Position numbers and translations under genes: made by a program
Shown here: positions 33,995 to 42,814 of the stretch, piece by piece
Layout: each line of letters starts with the position of its first letter
Position numbering within the stretch: position 1 is the stretch's first letter
NCBI GenBank assembly: GCA_019750465.1
Contig: JAIEOP010000351.1
Coordinates: 1-52,965 of the forward strand
Length of the DNA: 52,965 nucleotides
Direction of reading: 5' to 3'
Source: Acetobacteraceae bacterium
GTDB lineage: Bacteria; Pseudomonadota; Alphaproteobacteria; Acetobacterales; Acetobacteraceae
The notes under the pieces: generated by a model
Database searches by the model: none
What the model was told of the DNA's origin: nothing
The model's input: only the letters and a program-made list of their open reading frames with translations

Positions 33995-34567
33995 ATGACA
34001 CAGCCCCTGATGCCGAAGGCCACCGCGGTGTGGCTGATTGACAAGACCGCCCTCACCTTCGAGCAGATCGCCGACTTCGTCGGCATGCACCCGCTCGAGG
34101 TGCAGGCCATCGCCGATGGCGAGGTGGCGCAGGGCATCATCGGCTACGACCCGGTGCTGAACGGCCAGCTTACCCGGGACGAGATCATCCGCTGCGAAGC
34201 CGACCCCAATGCGCGCCTGCAGATCGCGCCTCACGCCCTGCCGGTGTCCAAGGCGCGCGGGAAGGGCGCCCGCTACACGCCCGTTTCGAAGCGGAATGAC
34301 CGTCCTGACGGCATCGCATTCCTGTTGCGCAACCACCCGAAATTGACCGACCAGCAGATCGGCAAGCTTATCGGCACCACCAAGGAGACGATCGCCAAGG
34401 TTCGCGACCGCACGCATTGGAACACCGCCAACATCAAGCCGCGGGACCCGGTGATCCTTGGCCTGTGCTCGCAGTCCGACCTGAACGCGGCACTCTACGC
34501 GGCCGGCGAGCGGCCTGCCACGCCAGCCGTGACCATCGGCGAGGCCGCCGAGGACTCGGCGGCCTGA
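33995..34567 (+). CDS. trcR: DUF1013 family transcriptional regulator (TrcR-like)
   Basis: 190 residues. The DUF1013 family, named TrcR, is a conserved alphaproteobacterial regulator linked to cell-cycle genes. The sequence starts MPKATAVWLIDKTALTFEQIADF and contains a second helix-turn-helix-like block LTDQQIGKLIGTTKETIAKVRDRTHWN near the middle. ATG 33995 has GGAAAGG upstream. It is divergent from DUF1192 with a 191-bp gap and is followed by the palindromic repeat cluster. Confidence 0.88.
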   Translation: MTQPLMPKATAVWLIDKTALTFEQIADFVGMHPLEVQAIADGEVAQGIIGYDPVLNGQLTRDEIIRCEADPNARLQIAPHALPVSKARGKGARYTPVSKRNDRPDGIAFLLRNHPKLTDQQIGKLIGTTKETIAKVRDRTHWNTANIKPRDPVILGLCSQSDLNAALYAAGERPATPAVTIGEAAEDSAA

Positions 34568-34658
34568 GGCGCTCGCCGGCTGCTCCGTCGGCGCGCAAGT
34601 CGGCCCCACCTTGGCGCGTCCACCCAGGCGTGCGTCACTCGGGCAGCGTTTGCGCCAG

Positions 34659-34737
34659 GCAGACCTCCGGAGGCTTGCGCTCGAACAGGAGCCTAAGCAA
34701 ACCTCTGGAGGTTTGCGCACGACAAAAAACCTAAGCA
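34659..34737. repeat. Two tandem hairpin repeats, 38-bp period
   Basis: Two 41-bp units (34659-34699 and 34697-34737), about three quarters identical. Each consists of a hairpin (GCAAACCT/AGGTTTGC in unit two, with loop CTGG; a mismatched version in unit one) and a tail ending in CCTAAGCA. They share the trinucleotide GCA at the junction. Not found elsewhere in the window by eye. Confidence 0.8.
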
Positions 34738-34800
34738 GGCTTTCGCTACAATGGATTGGACCACACGATGTGTGGGCCAAGCCATGAAAGCCTGCTTAGG
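34723..34800 (-). terminator. Large palindrome acting as terminator for the minus-strand YdcH gene
   Basis: Outer 15-bp perfect arms (34730-34744 and 34786-34800; CCTAAGCAGGCTTTC and its complement) enclose three more paired blocks (ATGG/CCAT, TTGG/CCAA, CCACAC/GTGTGG), each offset by single A-G mismatches, plus a 6-base bulge. On the minus strand the stem is followed by TTTTTTG, as in an intrinsic terminator, and it lies 60 bp after the stop codon of the DUF465 gene. Confidence 0.75.
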
Positions 34801-34864
34801 CAGGCTGCATCTCAGGGGCTTGGGCCGCACGCCGGGCGGGCCAGGCCACGAAAGCCTGCTTAGG
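34774..34864. repeat. Direct repeat of the palindrome's right arm
   Basis: A 27-bp segment (34774-34800 and 34838-34864, 25 of 27 bases identical, 64-bp spacing) containing GAAAGCCTGCTTAGG. The second copy supplies the stop codon of the minus-strand DUF465 gene. A diverged left arm can be traced near 34798-34830, so this looks like a second, degraded copy of the palindrome. Confidence 0.8.
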
Positions 34865-35036
34865 TCCGCTCGTCGCGTCGCAATCTTTCCAGTTCGTCCT
34901 TCACCCGCAGCTTTTCGCGCTTCAGCCGTGCCAGTTGCCCCGCATCCGGCATTGGCCGTCCGTCCTCCTCGGCGATCCGCCGCTCGATCGACGCATGGCG
35001 TTCTTCGAGCGAGCGGACCCTCGGCGCGTTGAGCAT
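34860..35036 (-). CDS. YdcH/DUF465 family protein
   Basis: 58-residue helical protein of the DUF465 family. The core LARLKREKLRVKDELERLRR is the typical YdcH helix. Start ATG 35036. A second DUF465 gene starts 217 bp away on the opposite strand, so the two are divergent paralogues. Function unknown; the family is common and often linked to RNA or envelope stress in annotation only. Its stop codon lies in the repeat cluster. Confidence 0.82.
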   Translation of the reverse strand: MLNAPRVRSLEERHASIERRIAEEDGRPMPDAGQLARLKREKLRVKDELERLRRDERT

Positions 35037-35252
35037 GCGCAGTCTCCCTTGCGCGGCGCGCTCAGTCGGCGGACCGTCCGCGCTGTTGCGCGCGCACCCT
35101 GACATGGTAATGCCTTCCGCAATCCCAATGCAGCCACTTCCTTCCGTCCGATCCGGCAATGCCCCTCCGCGAGGGTGCGGATGGGGTTGCCTGTGCCGTT
35201 CCTGGCCATGGATGGGCGCGCACCCCACCCCCCTCCGCCCCGATGCGCCCTG

Positions 35253-35453
35253 ATGATCGAGAGCCGCGACAGCCTGCTCCGCCGCCTGCACGAGCTCCGC
35301 AGCGAGCATCGCGACCTCGATACGGTGATCGCGCGCATGGAGACCGGCCCGTCCGACCAGCTCCAGTTGCAGCGCCTGAAGAAGCGCAAGCTCAAGCTGA
35401 AGGACGAGATCGCCTGGCTTGAGGCGCGCCTCGTGCCCGACATCATCGCGTGA
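35253..35453 (+). CDS. YdcH/DUF465 family protein
   Basis: 66 residues: [19 protein letters not shown], then [22 protein letters not shown], a two-helix coiled coil typical of DUF465. Start ATG 35253. Its stop overlaps purE's GTG (GTGA), so it is the first gene of the purEK unit. Paralogous to the minus-strand gene at 34860-35036. Confidence 0.85.
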   Translation: MIESRDSLLRRLHELRSEHRDLDTVIARMETGPSDQLQLQRLKKRKLKLKDEIAWLEARLVPDIIA

Positions 35454-35953
35454 GCGCGGAGCCCGCGCCAGCCGGCGCCCCCCTCGTCGGCATCATCATG
35501 GGCAGCCGCTCGGATTGGGAGACCATGCGGCACGCGGCGGAAACCCTGGATCGGCTCGGGGTGCCGCACGAGACCCGGGTGGTCTCGGCGCACCGCACCC
35601 CGGCGCGGCTGGTGGCCTATGCCGAAGCGGCGCGGGGCCGCGGCCTCAAGGTGATCATCGCGGGCGCAGGCGGAGCGGCGCACCTGCCGGGCATGGCCGC
35701 GGCGATGACCCCGCTGCCGGTGCTCGGCGTGCCGGTCGAGAGCCAGGCGCTGAAGGGCATGGATAGCCTGCTCTCCATCGTGCAGATGCCGGGCGGCGTG
35801 CCGGTGGGCACGCTGGCCATCGGTCGCGCCGGCGCCATCAATGCGGCGCTGCTCGCCGCCGCGATCCTGGCGCTGTCCGATCCGGCGCTGGCGCGGCGGC
35901 TGGATGCCTGGCGGGCGGCGCAGACCGCCGGCGTGCCGGAGGACCCGGCGTGA
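35450..35953 (+). CDS. purE: N5-carboxyaminoimidazole ribonucleotide mutase
   Basis: Converts N5-CAIR to CAIR in purine synthesis. 167 residues, octameric. [13 protein letters not shown], the SAHRTP motif with the catalytic His, and [11 protein letters not shown] are all present. GTG 35450 overlaps the DUF465 stop; the gene overlaps purK by GTGA. Confidence 0.95.
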   Translation: MSAEPAPAGAPLVGIIMGSRSDWETMRHAAETLDRLGVPHETRVVSAHRTPARLVAYAEAARGRGLKVIIAGAGGAAHLPGMAAAMTPLPVLGVPVESQALKGMDSLLSIVQMPGGVPVGTLAIGRAGAINAALLAAAILALSDPALARRLDAWRAAQTAGVPEDPA

Positions 35954-37083
35954 CCGCGGCGCTGCGGCCCGGCGGGACGATCGGCATCCTGGGCGGTGGC
36001 CAGCTGGGCCGCATGACGGCGCTGGCGGCAGCGCGACTCGGCTATCGCTGCCACGTTTTCGCGCCGGAGCCCGACAGCCCGGGCATGCAGGTCGCCGCCG
36101 CCGCCACGGTCGCGCCCTACGAGGATGGGCCGGCGCTCGCGGCCTTCGCCGCCGCGGTGGATGTCGTCACCTTCGAGTTCGAGAATGTGCCGGCCACGAC
36201 CCTGGAAACCCTGGCGCCCCTTGTCCCCTGCCGCCCTGGCGTCGCGGCGCTGCGGATCTGCCAGGACCGGATCGCCGAGAAGGGCTTCCTGGAGGGCGGG
36301 GCCGGCGTGCCGGTGGCGCCCTGGCGCCCTGTCCGCAGCGAAGCCGAACTGGCCGGAGCGATCGCCGCGCTGGGGTTGCCAGCCGTCCTGAAGACCACGC
36401 GACTCGGCTATGACGGCCGCGGCCAGGCGGTGCTGCGCCGGCCCGAGGATGCCGCGGCGGCCTGGCTTCGGCTCGCGCCGAAGCCGCTGGTGCTGGAAGC
36501 CTTCGTGCCCTTCGCGGCCGAGCTGTCCGGCATCGCGGCGCGCGGCACGGATGGCCGGGCCGTGGTGTTCGACCCGGTGGAGAACCGCCACCGCGACCAT
36601 ATCCTCGATCTCTCCTTTGCCCCGGCCCGGGTGCCGCCCGCGGTGGCGGCGCTGGCGCAGCGCCACGCGCTGCGGGTCGCCGAGTCGCTGGATCTGGTCG
36701 GCGTACTGGCGCTGGAGATGTTCCAGCTGCCGGACGGCTCCCTGCTGGCCAACGAGATCGCGCCCCGGCCGCACAATTCAGGCCATTGGACGATCGACGC
36801 CTGCCTTGCCGGCCAGTTCGAGCAGCATGTGCGGGCCGTGGCCGGGCTGCCGCTGTCCGATCCGGCCCGGCATCACGATGCGGTGATGGCCAACCTGGTC
36901 GGCCCGGAGGGCTTGGCGCGCTGGGACGCGCTGCTCTCGGCGCCCGGCGTGGCGCCGCATCTCTATGGCAAGGTGGAAGCGCGGCCAGGGCGGAAGCTGG
37001 GGCATGCGACGCGGCTGCTGCCGCTCGGCACACTTGAAACCAAGACGGATACCGAAGCGCTCGCCGGCCTCGGTGGCGCGTGA
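35950..37083 (+). CDS. purK: N5-carboxyaminoimidazole ribonucleotide synthase
   Basis: ATP-grasp enzyme that makes N5-CAIR from AIR and bicarbonate. 377 residues. [11 protein letters not shown] at the start, FEFENVPA, the ATP loop [12 protein letters not shown], and [14 protein letters not shown] are the family landmarks. Start GTG overlaps the purE stop. Last gene of the unit; no clear intrinsic terminator. Confidence 0.95.
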   Translation: MTAALRPGGTIGILGGGQLGRMTALAAARLGYRCHVFAPEPDSPGMQVAAAATVAPYEDGPALAAFAAAVDVVTFEFENVPATTLETLAPLVPCRPGVAALRICQDRIAEKGFLEGGAGVPVAPWRPVRSEAELAGAIAALGLPAVLKTTRLGYDGRGQAVLRRPEDAAAAWLRLAPKPLVLEAFVPFAAELSGIAARGTDGRAVVFDPVENRHRDHILDLSFAPARVPPAVAALAQRHALRVAESLDLVGVLALEMFQLPDGSLLANEIAPRPHNSGHWTIDACLAGQFEQHVRAVAGLPLSDPARHHDAVMANLVGPEGLARWDALLSAPGVAPHLYGKVEARPGRKLGHATRLLPLGTLETKTDTEALAGLGGA

Positions 37084-37301
37084 TTTGGCCGGTTGCCGGC
37101 ACCCGAACTTTCCGGCCTCACGGGCTGTGGCCAATTTGCACGCCGGCCTTGTGACTGCAAAGCCACATCGATGCGGAAATGGCGCGCTACCGGGTGGCGC
37201 GGCCGGTCGAAGGTGGTAGGGTGATCTCAAGCAGCGACGGGATCGGGCATCCGCAACGGTTCCACGCCGCGAGTTTTAGCCTCTGTTGGATCGAGGAGAC
37301 A
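37084..37301 (+). other. Intergenic region upstream of OmpA copy 1
   Basis: 218 bp between purK and the first OmpA gene. It should hold the OmpA promoter; no consensus-quality -35/-10 pair or operator could be identified by eye. Confidence 0.4.
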
Positions 37302-38438
37302 ATGAGGATGACCCTGAGAAAGGGCCTTCTGGCCGCGACGATGCTGGCGCTGCCGATGGCGGCTGCCCAGGCCCAGCCCGTCACCGGCCTCTACATCGGC
37401 GCCGGCGTGGGTGCGAATTTCCGCACGGATGCGGATACCCAGGGCAACAGCATCAAGACCAATACCGGGTGGGTGGCGCTGGGCTCCGTCGGCTGGGGCT
37501 TCGGCAACGGCCTGCGCGTGGAGCTCGAAGGCAACTACCGGACCAATGAAGCCCGCGGCGCGGCGATTGCCGTTCCAGGTGTCTCGACGGTCGGCGGAAC
37601 GACCACGACGGTCACCAGCCGCTTCGGCCAGGCCGGCTACCTCGCCACGTACGGTGCGATGGTCAATGCCCTGTACGACTTCAACATGGGATGGCCGGTG
37701 GTTCCCTACATCGGCGTCGGTGTCGGCGTCGGCTGGAACGAGATCGGCGGCGCGCGCCAGGTCGTGAACACCCGCAGCGTCACGGGCGGCGTGGCGACCA
37801 CCGCCTCGACCACCTACACCATCAACGACACGGACCCGCAGTTCGCCTACCAGGCGATCGCCGGTCTTGCGTACAGCCTTGGTGCAATGGTGCCGGGCCT
37901 GGCGCTGACGGGTGAGTACCGCTTCTACGGCACGCTCGATCCGAACCTGAACGTGACGCGCGTGTCTGGCCCGGCTGTCCCGGGTGTGCCGGGCACGATC
38001 AGCCCGACCAACTACAATCATTCGCTGCTCGTCGGCCTGCGCTACAACTTCGGCGTCGCGCCGCCGCCGGCCCCGGCCGCCGCCGTCGCGCCGGTTGCCC
38101 CGGCCCCGGCCCGCACCTTCCTCGTCTTCTTCGACTGGGATCGCGCCGACCTGACCGACCGTGCCCGGCAGATCATCGCCGAGGCGGCCGAGAACTCCCG
38201 CCGCGTGCAGGTCACGCGCATCGAGGTGGCCGGCCATGCCGACCGCTCCGGCTCGCCAGCCTACAACCAGCGCCTCAGCCAGCGTCGCGCCGACAACGTC
38301 GCCGCCGAGCTGGTCAGGCGCGGCGTGGCCCGCAACATCATCACCGTCCAGGCCTTCGGCGAGAGCCGTCCGCTGGTCCCGACCGCCGATGGCGTGCGGG
38401 AGCCGCAGAACCGCCGCGTCGAGATCGTCCTGCGCTAA
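37302..38438 (+). CDS. OmpA-family outer membrane protein, copy 1
   Basis: 378 residues. A signal peptide (LAATMLALPMAAAQAQ) is followed by an eight-stranded beta-barrel-like domain, a Pro/Ala linker near residue 250 and a C-terminal OmpA peptidoglycan-binding domain (GHADRSGSPAYNQRLSQRRA). Anchors outer membrane to the cell wall. ATG 37302 has GAGGAG 4 bp upstream. The downstream gene is a same-length paralogue. Confidence 0.92.
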   Translation: MRMTLRKGLLAATMLALPMAAAQAQPVTGLYIGAGVGANFRTDADTQGNSIKTNTGWVALGSVGWGFGNGLRVELEGNYRTNEARGAAIAVPGVSTVGGTTTTVTSRFGQAGYLATYGAMVNALYDFNMGWPVVPYIGVGVGVGWNEIGGARQVVNTRSVTGGVATTASTTYTINDTDPQFAYQAIAGLAYSLGAMVPGLALTGEYRFYGTLDPNLNVTRVSGPAVPGVPGTISPTNYNHSLLVGLRYNFGVAPPPAPAAAVAPVAPAPARTFLVFFDWDRADLTDRARQIIAEAAENSRRVQVTRIEVAGHADRSGSPAYNQRLSQRRADNVAAELVRRGVARNIITVQAFGESRPLVPTADGVREPQNRRVEIVLR

Positions 38439-38469
38439 ACGCCGGCCTCGGCCGAGCCTGCCTGGAAGA

Positions 38470-38492
38470 GGGCGCCGCAAGGCGCCCCCTTC
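38470..38492 (+). terminator. Hairpin after OmpA copy 1
   Basis: GGGCGCC / GGCGCCC, 7 bp, with GCAA tetraloop, then CCTTCT; 32 bp after the stop codon. The T-run is interrupted, so it may be only partly efficient. Confidence 0.6.
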
Positions 38493-38499
38493 TGCAATT

Positions 38500-38567
38500 C
38501 CGGACCAGCTTGCTCCGGTCCGGTCCGCCGTGCCGCCGCACCGTGGCCATTCTGCCACGGCTTTCTT
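38500..38567 (+). terminator. Second and third hairpins between the OmpA genes
   Basis: A CCGGACC/GGTCCGG stem (38500-38523), and a CCGTGGC/GCCACGG stem (38541-38560) followed by CTTTCTT. Together with the first hairpin they suggest strong termination, hence separate transcription of the two OmpA genes. The promoter of copy 2 probably lies within 38570-38670. Confidence 0.5.
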
Positions 38568-38682
38568 CAACGACAATGTGAATTCGAACCTTGGAACGCG
38601 CCGTTAGTTTGGCGAGAGTGTCGGTGCCGCGGTGCATCTTCGCGGCCGAAGCCGCCGACATTCCGGAACGGAGTACTCTCAA

Positions 38683-39819
38683 ATGTCTCGCAAGAGCATC
38701 CTGCTCGCCGCCACCCTGCTCGCCGCACCGGGGGCCGCCCTCGCGCAGCCCGTCAGCGGCCTCTACATCGGCCTCGGCGCCGGCGTGAACTGGGTGAACC
38801 CGCCTTCGCGTGTCGATCTCGCCGGACCGGGCTTCGGGCTTGGCCAGAACGTCACCCTCAGCAATGCCGGCAAGGTGAACTTCTACACCGGCTGGACCGG
38901 CGTGGTCAGCCTTGGCTGGGGCTTCGGCAACGGCGTGCGCGCCGAGATCGAAGGCAACTACCGCTCCAACGAGGTGGACAGCATCCGCGGCTTCGGCCTG
39001 GCCCCCGTGGGGCGCACCGGCGGCTGGCAGCGCACCTATGGCGCGATGGCGAACGTCTTCTACGACTTCGACTTCGCCAATTTCGGCCTCGGCCGCAGCA
39101 TCTTCCAGCCCTATGTCGGCGTCGGCGCCGGCTACGCCTGGACCGACTGGCGCAACGTGCGCGGCAACAGCGTGCCGACCGGCCTTGCCCTGAACGTGAA
39201 CGACGACGCGGGTGCCTTCGCCTTCCAGGGTATCGCGGGCATCGCCACGCCGCTGACCTGGCTGGGCGTGACGGGGCTGACGCTGACCGCCGAATACCGC
39301 TTCTTCGGCACGCTGAGGCCCGAACTGACCGCCACTCTCCGCAACCCGGTCACCAACGCGGTGTCGCGCGGCACCATCGAACCGCAGAACTACAACCACT
39401 CGGTGATGATCGGCCTGCGCTACGCCCTGTTCCAGCCGCCGGCCGCGCCGCCCGCACCGGCCGCCTTGCCGCCGGCCGCGCCGGCGCCGGCCCGTACCTA
39501 CCTGGTCTTCTTCGACTGGGATCGTGCCGACCTGACCGCCCGCGCGCGTGAGATCATCGCCGAGGCGGCCGAGAACTCGCGCCGCGTGCAGACCACCCGC
39601 ATCGAGGTCGCCGGCCACGCCGACCGCTCCGGCTCGCCGCAGTACAACCAGCGCCTGTCGCAGCGCCGCGCAGACGCGGTGGCGGCGGAGCTGGTCTCGC
39701 GCGGCATCGCCCGCAGCGAGATCGTGGTCACCGCCTTCGGCGAGAGCCGCCCCCTGGTGCCGACCGCGGACGGCGTGCGCGAGCCGCAGAACCGCCGCGT
39801 CGAGATCGTGCTCCGCTGA
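38683..39819 (+). CDS. OmpA-family outer membrane protein, copy 2
   Basis: 378 residues, exactly as long as copy 1. It has a signal peptide (LLAATLLAAPGAALAQ), a beta-barrel-like domain with aromatic alternating strands, a Pro/Ala linker and an OmpA C-terminal domain. The C-terminal domains are nearly identical between copies while the barrels differ, consistent with duplication followed by divergence of the exposed part. ATG 38683 has GGAG 10 bp upstream. Confidence 0.92.
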   Translation: MSRKSILLAATLLAAPGAALAQPVSGLYIGLGAGVNWVNPPSRVDLAGPGFGLGQNVTLSNAGKVNFYTGWTGVVSLGWGFGNGVRAEIEGNYRSNEVDSIRGFGLAPVGRTGGWQRTYGAMANVFYDFDFANFGLGRSIFQPYVGVGAGYAWTDWRNVRGNSVPTGLALNVNDDAGAFAFQGIAGIATPLTWLGVTGLTLTAEYRFFGTLRPELTATLRNPVTNAVSRGTIEPQNYNHSVMIGLRYALFQPPAAPPAPAALPPAAPAPARTYLVFFDWDRADLTARAREIIAEAAENSRRVQTTRIEVAGHADRSGSPQYNQRLSQRRADAVAAELVSRGIARSEIVVTAFGESRPLVPTADGVREPQNRRVEIVLR

Positions 39820-39853
39820 GCACGGCGGCCCTTGTACGTGCCGGGATTGGAGA

Positions 39854-39877
39854 GGGGCGCCCCGCGGCGCCCCTTTT
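39854..39877 (+). terminator. Rho-independent terminator of OmpA copy 2
   Basis: Perfect 8-bp stem GGGGCGCC / GGCGCCCC with loop CCGC, followed by TTTT; 34 bp after the stop. Confidence 0.88.
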
Positions 39878-40055
39878 CGCGACCGTGCCATCCTGCTGCT
39901 TCGCGGCGATGGCACCCGCCGGGCCGGGCCGAGGAGCACCGGCGCAAGCGGCAAGGGGAGCCTGCCGTCAAGACGGTCAGCAGGCTCCCGGCTTCGCTCG
40001 CTCGGCGGTCGCCGCAGCATCCCCGCGGATCGGGCAGGGACCCGGTCGGCCGGCG

Positions 40056-40133
40056 TCAGAGAACGTTGAACAGGTAAAGGAGGATGATGATCGGGATCGG
40101 AATGCCGATGAGCCAAAGCAGGATGCCGCGCAT
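40056..40133 (-). CDS. 25-residue hydrophobic membrane microprotein
   Basis: Short ORF with start ATG 40133 and stop TGA 40056-40058. One Arg near the N-terminus is followed by a continuous hydrophobic helix containing the IGIPIPIIILL core, so a single membrane span is predicted. TTGGAGAGA lies 4-10 bp upstream as ribosome-binding site. Very similar tiny proteins with a PIPIII core are, from memory, widespread in alphaproteobacteria. Function unknown. It is antisense to the extended 5' frame of the neighbouring lipoprotein. Confidence 0.7.
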   Translation of the reverse strand: MRGILLWLIGIPIPIIILLYLFNVL

Positions 40134-40206
40134 GATGTCTCTCCAAGGTGTCGATGCCCTGGCGGAACGCGGCGCCGACGCCGCGGCTCACGGCGATCAC
40201 CGGTTC

Positions 40207-40758
40207 GTGTCGGCGGCGGCGCGGCGAGGGATGGCGCTGGCGCTCATGGCGCTGCTGATGGCTGCCGGCTGCGAGACGGATCCGGTCGGCCGGCATCTCT
40301 GGGGCTTTGGCGACCCGGTGCGCGGCGCCGCCCTCTACGCGCCACGCAACCTGGGCGACACCAGCCGCTGGGCCGGGCAGCCGGCAGGGGCGGCGCAGGC
40401 GGCGGCGCAGCTCGAGTTCCTGGCGGCGGAGCTGCGCACCAGCCCGCGCTACGCGCCGGCCGTCAATCCGGGGGTGGTGCAGCAACTGGAGCTGGCGCGC
40501 GCCGAGATGCGGCAATTCCTCGGGATTGCGCCAGACGCGGCCCCGCAGACGGTCATCACCGCGTTGCGCAACGCCGCGGAGGCCCTGCGCGGCGGCAACC
40601 GGGACCTGGCCGTCCGCATCCTCGACGCGCCGGCCTTCACGGCTGGCCCGCTGGTGACGCTCGCGCGGCTCGAGGCGATGCCGCGCCTGCCGCGCACCGC
40701 CGCAGCGGCAAACCTGGTTGCGAATGAAATCAACCGGTTGGACAACAGGCGCGTATGA
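40207..40758 (+). CDS. Putative lipoprotein
   Basis: About 183 residues with a lipobox LMAAGC after a hydrophobic core (MALALMALLMAAGC); the Cys would be lipidated. The mature part is helical and contains RTSPRYAPAVNPGVVQQLELARAEMRQFLG. No family recognised. The start is uncertain: GTG 40207 supplies the RR needed for the signal peptide n-region, while ATG 40231 lies directly after GAGGG; the further upstream frame would collide with the microprotein. Confidence 0.6.
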   Translation: MSAAARRGMALALMALLMAAGCETDPVGRHLWGFGDPVRGAALYAPRNLGDTSRWAGQPAGAAQAAAQLEFLAAELRTSPRYAPAVNPGVVQQLELARAEMRQFLGIAPDAAPQTVITALRNAAEALRGGNRDLAVRILDAPAFTAGPLVTLARLEAMPRLPRTAAAANLVANEINRLDNRRV

Positions 40759-40776
40759 AGCCGATGCCCCGCCGCG

Positions 40777-41157
40777 TCAGGCGGAGGTGTTCCAGCAATC
40801 CACGTCCCACTTCCAGGCGCCGTCCGCTCCGCGCTTCCAGAGCACGACATACTTGCCCTCGACCGGCACGGCGCCGCCGGAGCGCGTGAAGATCTCGGCC
40901 CGCCCGACCTCCTGCGCGGTATCGCCGGTGACGCTCAGCTCCAGCGTGTGCAGCTTCAGCGCCGCCACGCCGAGCGCCGCGGCGGCTCCCTTCCAGTAGT
41001 CCATGATGCCGGTCAGGCCGGTGATCGCCGGCACACCGGGCGACAGCAGGCGCGCCCCGGCGGCATAGACGCGCTCCAGCGCGGCGAAGTCGCCCTTGCC
41101 GACGACCTCCTCCTCGAAGATCCGGTTGGTGCCGCGGAGGGCCTCGCGGTCGGCCAT
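40777..41157 (-). CDS. NTF2-like/SnoaL-type protein (DUF4440-like)
   Basis: 126 residues of the cone-shaped NTF2 fold. It shows FEEEVVGKGDFAALERVYA at the N-terminus, a central ITGLTGIMDYWKGAA helix and a C-terminal WKRGADGAWKWDVDCWN strand, characteristic of DUF4440/steroid-isomerase-like proteins. Likely a small-molecule binding or isomerase-type protein; no substrate can be assigned. Start ATG 41157 has GGAGGAGAC upstream. Confidence 0.85.
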   Translation of the reverse strand: MADREALRGTNRIFEEEVVGKGDFAALERVYAAGARLLSPGVPAITGLTGIMDYWKGAAAALGVAALKLHTLELSVTGDTAQEVGRAEIFTRSGGAVPVEGKYVVLWKRGADGAWKWDVDCWNTSA

Positions 41158-41224
41158 GATCCGTCTCCTCCTCGTGCGGGCGACATCAGTCTGCCAGCGG
41201 CGGAGGTCGCACGGCCATCACATT

Positions 41225-42814
41225 TCAGAACGCCAGCGGCGTCGCGTGCACCACCAGCGGCAGGTGCCGCACCTCCGCCAGCACGGCATCCGGCACCGGC
41301 CCGTCCAGCCCGACCAGGCAGATCGCATCGCCGCCCGGCGCGGCGCGGCCGAGGTGGAAGGTGGCGATGTTCATCCCGGCATTGGCCAGCACCATCCCGA
41401 ACCGGCCGATGAAGCCCGGCTTGTCCTGGTTCGTAACGTAGAGCATGTGGGGGGCGAAGTCGGCCTCCACCGGGATGTCCTTGATGGCGACCAGCCGCGG
41501 CTTCGACTCGGCGGCCAGCGTCCCGGCGACGCAGCGCTCGCCGAGATGCTCGGTGACCACGGTCAGGCGCAGCAGCGTGGCGAAGTCGCCGCGCCGCTCG
41601 TGCACCGTCTCGGCCACCTCGATGCCACGCTCCTTCGCCACCACCGGGGCGTTGACCATGTTCACCGCACCCATCAGCGGCGTCAGCACGCCGGCGAGCG
41701 CGGCGGCGGTCAGCGGCCGGCGGTTCAGCTCCGCCGCGTGTCCCTCGTACTCCACGCGGATGGCGCGGATCGCGTCCGACTGCCCTGCCGTAAGCTGCCC
41801 GGCCAGGCTGCCCAGCAGCCGGGCCAGCTCCATGTAGGGCCTGAGGCGCGGCGCCTCCTCCGCGGTGACCGAGGGCATGTTGATCGCGTTGGCGACCGCG
41901 CCCGTGAGCAGGTAGTCCGCCATCTGGTCGGCGATCTGCAGCGCCACGTTCTCCTGCGCCTCGGCGGTCGCGGCGCCGAGATGCGGCGTGCAGACCACGT
42001 TTTCCAGCGCGAAGAGCGGACTGTCGGTCGCCGGCTCGGTCTCGAACACGTCGAGCGCGGCGCCGGCGAGGTGGCCGGCCTTCAGCGCATCGTGCAGCGC
42101 CGCCTCGTCGACCAGCCCGCCGCGGGCGCAGTTGATCAGCCGCGCGCCCCGCTTCATGCGCGCGATGTTGTCGCGGCTGATGATGTTCCGCGTCTGCTCG
42201 GTCAGCGGCGTGTGGAGCGTGATGATGTCGGCGCGCTCCAGCAGCTCGTTCAGCTCCACCTTCTCCACGCCGAGCTCGACGGCGCGGCGCTCCGACAGGA
42301 AGGGGTCGAAGGCCACGACCTTCATCTTCAGCCCCACCGCGCGGTCGGCGACGATGGAGCCGATGTTGCCGCAGCCGATCAGGCCGAGCGTCTTGCCGAA
42401 CAGCTCGACGCCCATGAAGCGGTTCTTCTCCCACTTCCCGGCCTTGGTGGAGGCGCTGGCTTCGGGCAGCTGCCGGGCCAGCGCGAACATCATGGCGATC
42501 GCATGCTCGGCCGTGGTGATGGCGTTGCCGTAGGGCGTGTTCATCACGACGACGCCGCGCGCGGTGGCGGTGGTGACATCGACGTTGTCCACGCCGATGC
42601 CGGCGCGGCCGACCACCTTCAGGTTGGGCGCGGCCTCCATCAGCTCGCGGGTGACCTTCGTCGCGCTGCGCACCGCCAGCCCGTCGAAGGGGCCGATGAT
42701 GGCGCGCAGCTCCGCCGGCGAGAGGCCGGGGCGGAACTCCACCTCGATGCCGCGGCGCCTGAAGATGGCGATGGCGGCGGGGGAGAGCTTGTCGGAAATC
42801 AGGACCTTCGGCAT
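41225..42814 (-). CDS. serA: D-3-phosphoglycerate dehydrogenase, long type
   Basis: First enzyme of serine synthesis, 529 residues. The NAD-binding domain ([17 protein letters not shown]) carries the catalytic Arg ([10 protein letters not shown]), Glu (DVFETEP) and His (TPHLGAAT). It is followed by the intervening substrate-binding domain and a C-terminal ACT domain ([23 protein letters not shown]), the architecture of Bacillus and Mycobacterium SerA. It overlaps serC by TGATG, so it is the functional serine partner. Confidence 0.95.
   Translation of the reverse strand: MPKVLISDKLSPAAIAIFRRRGIEVEFRPGLSPAELRAIIGPFDGLAVRSATKVTRELMEAAPNLKVVGRAGIGVDNVDVTTATARGVVVMNTPYGNAITTAEHAIAMMFALARQLPEASASTKAGKWEKNRFMGVELFGKTLGLIGCGNIGSIVADRAVGLKMKVVAFDPFLSERRAVELGVEKVELNELLERADIITLHTPLTEQTRNIISRDNIARMKRGARLINCARGGLVDEAALHDALKAGHLAGAALDVFETEPATDSPLFALENVVCTPHLGAATAEAQENVALQIADQMADYLLTGAVANAINMPSVTAEEAPRLRPYMELARLLGSLAGQLTAGQSDAIRAIRVEYEGHAAELNRRPLTAAALAGVLTPLMGAVNMVNAPVVAKERGIEVAETVHERRGDFATLLRLTVVTEHLGERCVAGTLAAESKPRLVAIKDIPVEADFAPHMLYVTNQDKPGFIGRFGMVLANAGMNIATFHLGRAAPGGDAICLVGLDGPVPDAVLAEVRHLPLVVHATPLAF

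Noticed and set aside
34659-34864. CRISPR array
   Set aside because: Repeats are palindromic, unequal in length, not evenly spaced, and without unique spacers or cas genes; they fit a REP-like cluster.
34860-35453. Toxin-antitoxin pair for the two small DUF465 genes
   Set aside because: They are divergent and paralogous with no toxin-like fold; DUF465 proteins are common housekeeping-type small proteins.
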